A DNA stretch of 64,000 nucleotides from SKVR01 sp964589855 (GTDB lineage Bacteria > Bacteroidota > Bacteroidia > Bacteroidales > UBA7960): NCBI GenBank assembly GCA_964589855.1, contig CAZPVB010000001.1, forward strand, positions 33,924-97,923, written 5' to 3'. Position numbers and translations under genes: made by a program. The notes under the pieces were generated by a model. It saw only the letters and a list, made by a program, of their open reading frames with translations. It ran no database searches and was not told where the DNA came from. This document shows positions 38,373 to 47,479 of this stretch, in pieces. Numbering within the stretch: the first letter of the stretch is position 1; each line of letters begins with the position of its first letter.

Positions 38373-40850
38373 TTACAAATCAACTTTATATTCTGCTCTT
38401 ATAACCTGAATATCTCGGATAGTAATGTGTTCGTTTTCATTTTTAATGATCAGACTATGAATACCATTGCCAAGCAGATGTCCTATTCTGTCAATCTGAT
38501 AAATTTTAAAGTCTTCTGAATGAAAGTTTTGAATGATGGGTTCAAACTCAAAGTCTCCAATTTTAACTTGCAATGTATCTATTTTATTTTTAGAACTTTT
38601 AATTTCAATCTTGAAGATTTTATCATATCCAAAATAATTGATATCCTTCCACGGTAAGTTGAATTTACATACTGTAAAATCGTTGTATTTCAGCGCTTCA
38701 TCAGAGTTTATGGTTAGTACACTGTCTTTGTCTTGAAGGGTGAAAACCGGCACATTTTTATTGTTGTCTAATAATGCAAGGAACAGCTTGTCTTTTCTGT
38801 CCGCTTTAACAGTTTCGGGAATTCTCCCGCGTTCATCATCAATTTCTGACAAGGTATAGAAAAACGATGTCAGACTATTCTTCCACTTTTTTGCATAGTA
38901 GAGTTGTTGTTCCAGACGCTCTTTCACCTCTGTAAATCTTTGTTTGTCAATTTTGCTTTCAATCCTCTCCCACTCATTTAACAACCACTTGCTTTTTTCG
39001 ACACCTTTAAACTGATAATCATAAATTGTCTGAATCAATGTTTTCCCGTTTTTTAGCTTATGAGTATAGGGTAAATGATGAAAGAAGAGCAGTTCGGACT
39101 CCGGAGTGGTTTCGGGATTATTGTATTTTTCAGTAAGTAGATCCGCGTATTGGGCTGTATATCCGGATCCTGTTTGTGTTGTTCGGTCGTATCCGATCCC
39201 CAGCGTGTCGGATTTATGTGCGCTCATGCGATGATTTTCGGGAGCCGGATTGATCCTGTCGCCGTGAAAGAAGTACCCGGTTCCAAAAGGGACCTGATTC
39301 AAGGCATAAATATCGTGCGATTTCAATAGCATTTCAGAAATAATTGTTCTTATTTTTTCTTCGTGGCCAAAGGTTAGCTGTATCCATTCATCTGTTATTG
39401 CATCAATTGAGGAACCTGGATTCCATGCCAGCCGAGCAAAGCTGTAAAAGTTTGATTGCGCCAGATGATGCCCTGTCCAGTTTGTATCACTTCCAATATT
39501 TGAAACACCGCAAATACCGGTATTTTTCTGATTGTAAAGTGAACCATCCACCACTTTGTAAACTTCACTCCCTTTGCCTTTTTGGTAGGTGTCGAAATGT
39601 AAAACATTCTTCCAGTATGGAGCAAGATAGTTAAGTGCAATCTGCTTACCGGTATATTCCTGGGTGATTTGCAATTCAATCATTTGATTTGTTTCGGGCA
39701 TGGCCCCAAACAACGGATGCACCGGTTCGTTGACCTGAAAATCGATGGGCCCGTTTTTTATTTGCAGGACGACATTCTCTGCAAATTGACCATCCTGAGG
39801 TTGAAAGAAATCATAAGCCTGTTTTGCCCTGTCATCGCTGCTTACTCCATATACAAAAGCACGCCAGAGTACTAATCCTCCATGTTTATCAAAACTATTT
39901 GCCAGCATATTGGCACCCTGTGCATGCGTCCTGCCATACATGTAAGGGCCTGGTTGTCCTTCTGAGTCAGCCTTTACCAAAAATCCACCAAAATCAGGAA
40001 TAACAGAGTATATTTCATTAATTTTATTTTCCCACCACTGGCCCACTTCAGGGTTCAACGGGTCGGCATTTTTAAGGCCGCCAACTTCAATAGGACTGGC
40101 ATAATTGGCTGAAATAAAAAGGCGGATACCATATTTTCGAAAAACCTCTGCCAGTCCTTTGTATTTTTGAATATATTCACTTTTAAGCATGTCGGGACTG
40201 GCATTTACATTGTTGATTACCGTTCCATTGATGCCCACCGAAGCCAGAAAACGGGCATAATCAATATATCTTTGTTCTGGTTGTGGCAGTGTTTCCCAAT
40301 TCCAGATAGATTTGCCTGCATAACCGCGTTCTATGCCCCCCCCCAAATTGTCCCAATGATTGAGCATACGTAAATTCACCCGGGGATAATCCACAAATGA
40401 AATGTCTTTTAATGACTGGCGCAATTGCATTTGTTTGATAAATTCAAATACACCATACAAGATACCGGCATTGCTTTGACCGGAGATCACCAGTTGATCA
40501 TCTTCTTTTACGATTTTATAGCCGTCGGGATTAAGGCTTTGGTCTGTTTTGAGTATAATTCCGGCATTGCCTGGATGATCTGTCACAGAAACGTCTGAAT
40601 GGCACATCTCCTTGTAAGCTGTCTTCAATTCTTGTATTGCGGTCGTTATGATTTGGTGTTCACCAACTGAATAAACCGTTGAGTATTGGTTGTATGAAGC
40701 CAGCAAATCCTTGTCTTCAATCGGGGTGTACCTTAACCACATCTCGTATCCTGATTCATTATTCAATTCCTTTTTTTCCTTGTTTCGTGGGTTACAGGAA
40801 AGCATTATCATGCCTGCAAATGCCAAAATAATGTAATTAATAATGGTCAT
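38373..40850 (-). CDS. GH67 alpha-glucuronidase with C-terminal extension, lipoprotein
   Basis: An 825-residue enzyme of family GH67, which removes (4-O-methyl-)D-glucuronic acid from the non-reducing end of oligosaccharides, classically glucuronoxylan fragments. Signatures: GYEMWLRYTPI (34-44), NHWDNLGGGIERGYAGKSIW (164-183), DFGGFLVKADSEGQPGP with acid E297, NGPIDFQ with D370, and QITQEY with E398. The spacings E297-D370 (73) and D370-E398 (28) equal those of the characterised Cellvibrio enzyme (E292, D365, E393). A lipobox-like MLSC puts the anchor at C19, so periplasmic or surface. GH67 proteins are usually about 700 residues; here about 130 extra residues form a probable beta-sandwich at the C-terminus. 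Confidence 0.95.
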   Translation of the reverse strand: MTIINYIILAFAGMIMLSCNPRNKEKKELNNESGYEMWLRYTPIEDKDLLASYNQYSTVYSVGEHQIITTAIQELKTAYKEMCHSDVSVTDHPGNAGIILKTDQSLNPDGYKIVKEDDQLVISGQSNAGILYGVFEFIKQMQLRQSLKDISFVDYPRVNLRMLNHWDNLGGGIERGYAGKSIWNWETLPQPEQRYIDYARFLASVGINGTVINNVNASPDMLKSEYIQKYKGLAEVFRKYGIRLFISANYASPIEVGGLKNADPLNPEVGQWWENKINEIYSVIPDFGGFLVKADSEGQPGPYMYGRTHAQGANMLANSFDKHGGLVLWRAFVYGVSSDDRAKQAYDFFQPQDGQFAENVVLQIKNGPIDFQVNEPVHPLFGAMPETNQMIELQITQEYTGKQIALNYLAPYWKNVLHFDTYQKGKGSEVYKVVDGSLYNQKNTGICGVSNIGSDTNWTGHHLAQSNFYSFARLAWNPGSSIDAITDEWIQLTFGHEEKIRTIISEMLLKSHDIYALNQVPFGTGYFFHGDRINPAPENHRMSAHKSDTLGIGYDRTTQTGSGYTAQYADLLTEKYNNPETTPESELLFFHHLPYTHKLKNGKTLIQTIYDYQFKGVEKSKWLLNEWERIESKIDKQRFTEVKERLEQQLYYAKKWKNSLTSFFYTLSEIDDERGRIPETVKADRKDKLFLALLDNNKNVPVFTLQDKDSVLTINSDEALKYNDFTVCKFNLPWKDINYFGYDKIFKIEIKSSKNKIDTLQVKIGDFEFEPIIQNFHSEDFKIYQIDRIGHLLGNGIHSLIIKNENEHITIRDIQVIRAEYKVDL

Positions 40851-41196
40851 TGTTGATTAATTTGGTTTAAGATTTCGTATGAGAGAGAAATAATGTCTGC
40901 AAGAAAACTAAGGGTTTTAAATCTTTGAGGTTAAAAAGCGTCAAATACAATACCTGTTCCTATTTATCGGAGACTTTTGAAGTTTCTGGATTCAAAGATT
41001 CCCATGTGTAATTTTTGTTGGTTTTAAATAACAATTAACAAATTCCAAATATGTATGACCGACTCAAAAACGAGAATCACAGTCTACTACGCTTATTCGG
41101 TGCATTAATTGGTTTTTCCTCAAAAAGGCAAATATAATTAAACTTTCTCTTTTGTCAACAACCAGCCTCATTGGTATTCAAAATTAAAAAATATAT
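40851..41196. other. 346-bp gap without recognisable features
   Basis: AT-rich sequence between the GH67 start and the end of the truncated beta-helix gene, both minus strand. It should hold the GH67 promoter, but I see no convincing CAAAnnTA (minus-strand -7) element, hairpin or repeat. The missing C-terminal part of the truncated gene would have had to extend here and is not recognisable. Confidence 0.4.
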
Positions 41197-41790
41197 TCAG
41201 GGGATACAATCCATTTTATCATTTGCTTCATCAACAACAAACTTACCTGGCGTCAATTTACTTTCATTAAGCACAAGTTCATACCGATCACCATCAATAA
41301 ATACAATTTCCCTCCGTTTTTCCAGTTCGGTATCATCATCATCATCAGGAAACACATTATCATCAATATTCACTGGCGGCAAATCAGCACCCCGGTTAAA
41401 GGGCCAGTGATGCGAGTATTTTCCATTGCCTTCGCTTTGCCAGTTTTCAAAAACATCCGATCCTCGTATGCTTACAAATCCTTCCTTATTGGGGTCTTTT
41501 ATCATATCCAATTTTCCTTGTCCGGCATGAATGTCAACTTTCTCGGCACATGCCGGGGCGATAATGATTTTAGTGCCACTCGTCATTGGGGATACTGCTG
41601 CATTGATAGTACTTAAAGGATAATTTGAATCTGTACCCGTATTACCATCACTCGTGTTTGGATGGTTTGGATCAACATACAAGGTTTTGTTAATACAGGT
41701 TGTCTCATCCACTGTGGCCTGAGTTTGAATCTTATCATGAGTAAGACTGAGCACCGCAAAAACAGCTAAATAAAAAAATTTTCTTTTCAT
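41197..41790 (-). pseudogene. Truncated relative of the beta-helix enzyme at 22795
   Basis: A 197-residue frame with a signal peptide (about 1-24) and the N-terminal region of the beta-helix family: KTLYVDPNHPNTSDGNTG, GSDVFENWQ, KYSHHWPFNRG, ELEKRREIVFIDG, KFVVDEANDKM. This follows the gene at 22795 motif by motif (IIYVNINHTNASDNNTG, GSDVFSDW, YSHQWDYDWG, NYQKRRELVFID, FFVDEENDQI). It then stops, with the helix, the acidic pair and all C-terminal domains missing. It cannot fold as a beta-helix enzyme. Truncation is therefore clear, although the stub could still be secreted. It is divergent from the GH42 gene. Confidence 0.75.
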
Positions 41791-42075
41791 AGCAGATAAA
41801 TTTTTAATGATTAATTAGTTGGAATCGTCTTTAGATTTTCTCAGGCGATCAAATTGGTTATATATATTCAAACATCTGATAAAAAGCTGCGATAAACATA
41901 CATAATGAAATGAAAATTGGATATGCCAGAAGTTATTTTATGAAAAAAATGGCATGTTTTAATCGCACATGATTCAACTATTTTTTTTGATAATGATATC
42001 TTTTTTCCTACCATGTCCGCGATTTATCGGTTATCTTTACAGCTAGTATCACCATTTTTATTCGAGAATAATTCA

Positions 42076-42083
42076 TATGTTTG
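42076..42083 (+). promoter_or_regulatory. Possible -7 element upstream of the GH42 gene
   Basis: TATGTTTG fits TAnnTTTG. No good TTTG lies 19-21 bp upstream. The start site would be near 42090, leaving about 57 nt to the preferred ATG at 42147. The rest of the divergent gap 41791-42146 is AT-rich and shows nothing else I can support. Confidence 0.3.
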
Positions 42084-42146
42084 ATTAAACCTGAGAAATA
42101 CAGATAGGTTATTTTGCTATGCTCAGGTAAAATAGTAGCTATTTTT

Positions 42147-44207
42147 ATGGACACTTCTAAAAAGAACACTTTTTCATCAGATCAAAACATGTTTATCGGT
42201 TGTGCCTACTACCCGGAGTACTGGCCTGAGGAACGGTGGGAAACAGATCTGGAGTTGATGAAAAAGGCCGGTTTTAACATCGTGCGTCTTGCTGAATACA
42301 GCTGGGTGAAACTGGAACCGGAGGAGGGAAATTACTGCTTCGATTGGCTAGATAAAATCATAGGGCTTTGTACCAAACATGAAATCAAAGTAATTCTGGG
42401 AACACCTACCGATAGCATGCCGGCATGGCTTGCCCGCAAATATCCGGATGCATTGGCAGAAAAGGAAGATAGTACCCGGGTACTTTGGGGCGGCAGGAAA
42501 AACAACTGTTACTCCAGTGAAAACTTCAACAGACTTTCGAAGAACATTGCAAAGGTGATGGCGGAACATTATAAAGAAAATGAAAATGTTATTGGATGGC
42601 AGATTGGAAACGAATACGGTCCGCCTGAATCCAGGAGTGAAACTCAAAAACTTGCTTTTCAGCAATACCTTAAAGAAAAATATAAAAACCTGGATATATT
42701 AAACGAAAAATGGGGAAATGCTTTTTGGGGGCATACATTCACAGCATGGGAGGAGATCCCAATACCACTTTACTGGCGGTTTAATCCTTCTCTGAGCATA
42801 GAATGGAAACGTTTTCACACAGAACAGATATGCAGGCATCAACGTGATCAGATCGAGGTGATCCGCGAGTCCAATCCAGGTAAATTTATTACCCACAATT
42901 TTATCGGTCACCATACGGTACTTGATTATCCAAAAGTGGCGCGCGAGTTAGATTTCGTGAGTTGGGACAATTACCCCATAGAAAGAAGCGACTCTCTTTT
43001 GTTTAAGGCATCTTTTTGCGGTGACCTGATGCGGGGTATCAAAAAGACAAATTACTGGATCATGGAGCAGGCAACAGGTATGATCAGTGTAATGTGGGAA
43101 GGTATGACCTGGGAACAATACCGCAATGCCTACGATGACGAACTCAGGAAAATTGCATTTCAGCAAATTGCCCACGGCGCCGATGGTATGTTGTGGTTTC
43201 GCTGGCGGGCAACACATACAGGACGTGAACAGTACCTTAGCGGATTACTGGGACAGGATGGAAATCCAACCCGAAGGTTCAGGGATATCGCAAGGGCTTC
43301 ATCTGATATACGCAAAATTGAAAAGGAACTTATAGGAACAACACCCCGGGCACAAGTTGCCATCATCTTTGATTACGAAAGCGACTGGGCCAATATGTTT
43401 ACTCCGGTTTATAAACAAAATCATTATTTTGACAGGCATCTACGATATTACAAACCCTTGTTTGATGCAGGAATAAATGTGGATGTGATCCGCCCTGAAG
43501 ATGATTATTCCGGTTATAAAATAATACTTGCGCCTGACCTGGTTATACTGAGAGATAAGGACGCTAAAAGACTCAACGATTTTGTTTTCAGGGGAGGTGT
43601 GCTCTTTGCAGATGCCCGCACAGGCGAAAAAGACGAATATAACGCCATTCATCAAAGAAAATTACCTGGCTTGCTCACTCAATCACTGGGGGTAGAAATT
43701 GAAGACATCAGTTGTATGTATGATGATATGAAATTTACAGTGAAAGCATTTGATAATAAATTCAGGGCACATCAGTACTATGAATGGGTGAAACCTACCG
43801 GTGCTCAACCTGTGGGTAAATTCAAAGGATTGGGCATGAAAGGGCATGCAGCACTTACCCGCAATAAACATGGAGCAGGTGAAGGATGGTACCTGGGTAC
43901 AATCATTAAAGAAGATGAATTCTATGACATCCTGATCAATACCATATTAAATATTGCTCAAATCACCCCATTATTCAGAACGCCCAAAGGAGTTGAGTGC
44001 GTTTCACGGGAAGATGATCAGAAACAATTGCTCTTTCTTATCAACCATACAAAGAAACCACAAACAATAGAAGTGCAGGAAGGATTCTTAGAGTTGTTAA
44101 GTGGTGAAAAAACAAAAAAGATGATCCGGATCAATCGCTATGATGTGGTAGTGCTAAAAATGGACAAAAAAAAACCTAAAAAACAAAAACGCGAAACCAA
44201 ATCATGA
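42147..44207 (+). CDS. GH42-family beta-galactosidase
   Basis: A 686-residue protein counted from ATG 42147 (MDTSKKNTF); an in-frame ATG at 42114 would add 11 residues. GH42 enzymes hydrolyse beta-D-galactosides. Three family domains are visible: a TIM barrel starting IGCAYYPEYWPEERW, with acid/base E156 in GWQIGNEYG and nucleophile E307 in YWIMEQATG (numbering from 42147); a trimerisation domain (about 395-600, ARTGEKDEYN); and a small C-terminal beta-domain. No signal peptide, so cytoplasmic. The C-terminus is strongly basic (KKKPKKQKRETKS). It is followed at 12 bp by a DUF4230-like lipoprotein, possibly co-transcribed. It may release galactose (or arabinose) from imported oligosaccharides. 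Confidence 0.93.
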   Translation: MDTSKKNTFSSDQNMFIGCAYYPEYWPEERWETDLELMKKAGFNIVRLAEYSWVKLEPEEGNYCFDWLDKIIGLCTKHEIKVILGTPTDSMPAWLARKYPDALAEKEDSTRVLWGGRKNNCYSSENFNRLSKNIAKVMAEHYKENENVIGWQIGNEYGPPESRSETQKLAFQQYLKEKYKNLDILNEKWGNAFWGHTFTAWEEIPIPLYWRFNPSLSIEWKRFHTEQICRHQRDQIEVIRESNPGKFITHNFIGHHTVLDYPKVARELDFVSWDNYPIERSDSLLFKASFCGDLMRGIKKTNYWIMEQATGMISVMWEGMTWEQYRNAYDDELRKIAFQQIAHGADGMLWFRWRATHTGREQYLSGLLGQDGNPTRRFRDIARASSDIRKIEKELIGTTPRAQVAIIFDYESDWANMFTPVYKQNHYFDRHLRYYKPLFDAGINVDVIRPEDDYSGYKIILAPDLVILRDKDAKRLNDFVFRGGVLFADARTGEKDEYNAIHQRKLPGLLTQSLGVEIEDISCMYDDMKFTVKAFDNKFRAHQYYEWVKPTGAQPVGKFKGLGMKGHAALTRNKHGAGEGWYLGTIIKEDEFYDILINTILNIAQITPLFRTPKGVECVSREDDQKQLLFLINHTKKPQTIEVQEGFLELLSGEKTKKMIRINRYDVVVLKMDKKKPKKQKRETKS

Positions 44208-44219
44208 CCGGTTTTTATT

Positions 44220-44765
44220 ATGAGAAAATTACTTTTTATAACCCTACTTTTTATATTGCCCAATGCATGCAATGTGGAGGAAGAGGATCCTAAAATATCG
44301 GTTGTGCAGCTTCAAACCATGGCAGATATGGCAACCGTGGAATTTGTTGTATCAAAAATTGTGAAAGTCAGCAATGACAAGACATGGTATACCTATGGCG
44401 ACAGGAAAATCCTCATGTCAGTAACTGCAACCATAAAAGCAGGTGTAAGCATGGAATCCCTCACAGAGGAAAACCTCAAGATAGAGGGAAACAGTGTGAT
44501 GCTTCAACTACCCGGGGCCAAAATGATCAGTCTGAATGTAGACCCGGAAAGCATCACAGAAGAATATGCCTACACGGGTTTTTTCAGAGATTCTTTTTCC
44601 AACGAGGAAAGGTATGCATTACTTGCGCAGGCAGAGAAGGAGATTGAAAACCAAATTGGGCAAATGGAGGTGATAAGGACAGCGGAAACACATGCCATTT
44701 TGTTTTTTGAATCATGGCTCCGACTCATGGGATTTGAAAACCCCATCGTTGTCATCCAAAAATAA
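44220..44765 (+). CDS. DUF4230-like lipoprotein
   Basis: A 181-residue lipoprotein (leader ending PNAC, C17). The body matches the DUF4230 pattern: VQLQTMADMATVEFVVSKI, a basic-hydrophobic KWYTYGDRKILMSVTATIKAGV strand, LPGAKMISLNVDPESI and a terminal helix-rich RTAETHAILFFESWLRLMGFENPIVV. The function of DUF4230 is unknown. It lies 12 bp after the GH42 gene and 45 bp before a second member of the same family, so the pair likely works together. Placement after GH42 may be incidental. No catalytic motif visible. Confidence 0.75.
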   Translation: MRKLLFITLLFILPNACNVEEEDPKISVVQLQTMADMATVEFVVSKIVKVSNDKTWYTYGDRKILMSVTATIKAGVSMESLTEENLKIEGNSVMLQLPGAKMISLNVDPESITEEYAYTGFFRDSFSNEERYALLAQAEKEIENQIGQMEVIRTAETHAILFFESWLRLMGFENPIVVIQK

Positions 44766-44810
44766 ATATCAAAAAACTGAGACCATTTAATCTTCAAAAA
44801 CAGTTATTTC

Positions 44811-45515
44811 ATGTTCACAATAAAAATATTGAAAAAACTCCTCTACCTGATCTTAATTGCAGGGATCATTTTGGCAGGCAGATATTTTTTGTATCAAAAA
44901 AAGTTGTGGGATTTTAGTTTCGGAAAAGAATTAAAAATTGATGACACTGCTATTGTGATCAAAGAAATAAAAAAAATTTCGCAACTGTTTGCCTCTGTTT
45001 ATTATGATGAACTGGTACTCGATACCGTAAAAATGGCCTCCAAAGGGACTGCCTACAGACTTAAAGACTGGATACAAATACCTGATCCTTCTCGTATTAC
45101 CAGACCAGAAGATGTTATCAACAAACTGCATTTTGTTGTAATTGCCAGGGGAGAAATAATGGCTGGTTTTGACTTTTCCAAGATAGAAGACCATCATATG
45201 ACCCTTGAAAATGACGAAATTATTTTTGTTTTACCCCCCGCAGAGATTCTGGAAGTGATCATCAATCCATCTGATTATGAGATATTTATTGAAGAGGGCA
45301 ATTGGTCGCTGGATGAAGCAGTTGCACTAAAGAAAAAGGCAGCAAAAAAAATGACAAAAAGGGCCGTTGAAAGAGGTATCCTTGAAGAGAGCGAAAAGAA
45401 AGCCATATTGGTTTTAGAAAACTATTTCTCTTTGCTGGGATTTGAAAATGTAACCATCAAAACAACACCAGCGGGCGATTCTGAGCAGCGTTGGGTTTCC
45501 CCTTCCTTAGAGTGA
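44811..45515 (+). CDS. DUF4230-like membrane-anchored protein
   Basis: A 234-residue protein with one N-terminal membrane helix (about residues 9-26) and a DUF4230-like extracytoplasmic domain: EIKKISQLFASVYYDELV, KLHFVVIARGEIMAGFDFS, LPPAEILEVIINPSDYEIFIEEGNW and the closing LVLENYFSLLGFENVTI. It parallels the preceding lipoprotein element by element, pointing to tandem duplication, but is anchored by a helix rather than lipid. Its last 59 bp overlap the 3' end of the convergent histidine kinase gene, so antisense interference between the two transcripts is possible. Function unknown. Confidence 0.75.
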   Translation: MFTIKILKKLLYLILIAGIILAGRYFLYQKKLWDFSFGKELKIDDTAIVIKEIKKISQLFASVYYDELVLDTVKMASKGTAYRLKDWIQIPDPSRITRPEDVINKLHFVVIARGEIMAGFDFSKIEDHHMTLENDEIIFVLPPAEILEVIINPSDYEIFIEEGNWSLDEAVALKKKAAKKMTKRAVERGILEESEKKAILVLENYFSLLGFENVTIKTTPAGDSEQRWVSPSLE

Positions 45516-46554
45516 AGGCAAATGTAGACCCCACTCCCGGCATACTCCTCACGTTAATGGTTTGTTGGTGTGCCTCTATTATATGCTTTACGATGGCCAA
45601 TCCCAATCCCGATCCTCCTTCACCGGTTTTGCGTGTCCTGCTGCGATCGCCACGATAAAATCGCTCAAAAATTCTGGGTAGTTCCTCTCTGGGGATACCC
45701 AACCCACTATCGGTAACCTCAACAAGAATGTTTTCATCCATATCAAAGAAACTGATCTTGGTGCGTCCGTTTTCTGTTCCATACTTAATGGAGTTGAGAA
45801 TAAGATTGGTGAGTACCTGCTCTATTCGTTTCTTATCGGCATAAACCATCAGCGGACTTTCATGTCCTTTGGCAAAATAGATTCTGATATTTTTTTTCTC
45901 CGCTTTAATTTCAGAAAAGTCAATAACATTGCTGGCAAGAGCAACCAGGTCGAAATTTTCATATTCGAGTTTTAGTTCTCCCGCCTCAAAACGCGAAATA
46001 ACTTCCAGATCATTAATAATATTGATCATACGTTCTATGCTCTGTTCAGTGCGCTCCAGGTATTTACGGTTTATCTGCGGGTCATTGATACCACCGTCTA
46101 ATAAAGTGAGCACGTATCCCTGTATGTTAAATATGGGGGTTTTTAATTCATGCGACACATTCCCCAGAAACTCTCGTCGGTATGCTTCCAGTTTTTTCAG
46201 ATCGGCAACCTCTCTTGCCTTGTTTTCGGCCCATTCCTGAACTTCCAGGTTGGCTTGTTCTATAATATCATTGCGGTTAAACAATGATATTTTACCTGGT
46301 TTTTTTGACGATTTTAACTCATGAATTGTCTTATAGATAAGCCGTATCTTTTCGTAAATAAACTTATCCAGAATGTATTTATAGGTAAAAAAAGATATGA
46401 AGAAAAGGACAAGGACGGTGACAATCAAAAGGAATATATTGAGTGGTGTTCGCCAGATCAGGTAACTCAATAAATGAATTACTGCATATATGCTGGTGGT
46501 TACGGAAGATGCAATTACGGAAAGTCTTTGGGAACTGGTTGTATTCATTAACAA
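45457..46554 (-). CDS. Sensor histidine kinase (PhoR-like)
   Basis: A 365-residue membrane kinase. Two close N-terminal membrane helices (about 18-34 and 38-58) give almost no periplasmic domain. A linker follows, then HisKA with FLGNVSHELKTP (H135) and HATPase with NLILNSIKYG, DSGLGIPREELPRIFERFYR and GGSGLGLAIVKHIIEAH. The layout resembles PhoR-type kinases of Bacteroidota, and the adjacent regulator is PhoB-like. It lies 70 bp downstream of that regulator on the same strand, so the pair is an operon. With no sizeable sensor domain it may read membrane state or a partner protein. Its 3' end overlaps the convergent DUF4230 gene. Confidence 0.9.
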   Translation of the reverse strand: MLMNTTSSQRLSVIASSVTTSIYAVIHLLSYLIWRTPLNIFLLIVTVLVLFFISFFTYKYILDKFIYEKIRLIYKTIHELKSSKKPGKISLFNRNDIIEQANLEVQEWAENKAREVADLKKLEAYRREFLGNVSHELKTPIFNIQGYVLTLLDGGINDPQINRKYLERTEQSIERMINIINDLEVISRFEAGELKLEYENFDLVALASNVIDFSEIKAEKKNIRIYFAKGHESPLMVYADKKRIEQVLTNLILNSIKYGTENGRTKISFFDMDENILVEVTDSGLGIPREELPRIFERFYRGDRSRTRKTGEGGSGLGLAIVKHIIEAHQQTINVRSMPGVGSTFAFTLRKGKPNAAQNRPLVLF

Positions 46555-46624
46555 ACAAGATTGAAAAGGAAGGAAATATCAAAACTATCAAAAATCACCA
46601 GAAAGGTCAGTTGGCAGGATGATA

Positions 46625-47317
46625 TCATATCTCGAATTTATATCCTACCCCTTTTACCGTTTTGATCGACTCGATACCAATCTTTTCCCTTAGTTTTCTC
46701 ACATGCACATCAATGGTTCTGTCTCCTACAATTACATTGTTTCCCCAAACCTTAGAAAAAATCTCTTCCCTTGAAAAAACTTTATTTGGCTTGGTAGTAA
46801 GCAAAGAAAGGAGTTCAAATTCTTTTTTAGGCAAAATAACTTCTGAATCGCCCATGATTACAATGTATCTTTCTTTATCTATGATTAAATTCCCTACCTC
46901 TATGGTTTGCTTCTCCTCCTTTTTCTCTTCTTTAGTTGAATATCTTCTCAAAAGTGCTTTAATTCTACTGATCAGCAAACTGGGTTTGATAGGTTTGGAA
47001 ACATAATCATCGGCACCCGCTTCAAAACCGGCAAGTTGCGAATAATCTTCACTACGCGCAGTTAAAAACATGATAATAGTATTCTCCAGACTGGGTATTT
47101 TCTTCAATTCTGTGCAGGTTTCCATGCCATCCATCTCTGGCATCATTACATCAAGAATAATGAGATGGGGATTGATTTTTCTGGCAGTTTCAATAGCATC
47201 CAATCCATTCTCATTTGTGTATACCTGGTAATTTTCTTTTCGTAGGTTATAACTAATGAACTCGAGAATATCAGGCTCATCATCTACGAGTAAAATTTTA
47301 TAATCTTCGTTTTTCAT
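46625..47317 (-). CDS. Response regulator, OmpR/PhoB family
   Basis: A 230-residue regulator starting at the ATG at 47317 (MKNEDYKILLVDDEP), where the receiver domain begins; an upstream ATG at 47347 adds ten residues of no family character. The receiver has DD (12-13), phospho-Asp D56 in ILDVMMPEMDG, and T and K in MFLTAR and YVSKPIKPS. A winged-helix DNA-binding domain (about 130-228) ends with the typical VWGNNVIVGDRTIDVHVRKLREKIG and TVKGVGYKFE. It forms a two-gene operon with the kinase at 45457. Targets cannot be read from the window. Confidence 0.92.
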   Translation of the reverse strand: MKNEDYKILLVDDEPDILEFISYNLRKENYQVYTNENGLDAIETARKINPHLIILDVMMPEMDGMETCTELKKIPSLENTIIMFLTARSEDYSQLAGFEAGADDYVSKPIKPSLLISRIKALLRRYSTKEEKKEEKQTIEVGNLIIDKERYIVIMGDSEVILPKKEFELLSLLTTKPNKVFSREEIFSKVWGNNVIVGDRTIDVHVRKLREKIGIESIKTVKGVGYKFEI

Positions 47318-47479
47318 TTCTATTACAAAATTTTTATGTATTTTCAAGGCGTAAAGATAGGCAATATTTTACTTGCCAACAATCAGACAATGCCGTTCCA
47401 TACTCATAATCAACATTATTAATTGTTTGTTAATATTTACTTAACCTTAAATTAAATCTGAAAGAGTGTGTAGTTGATC

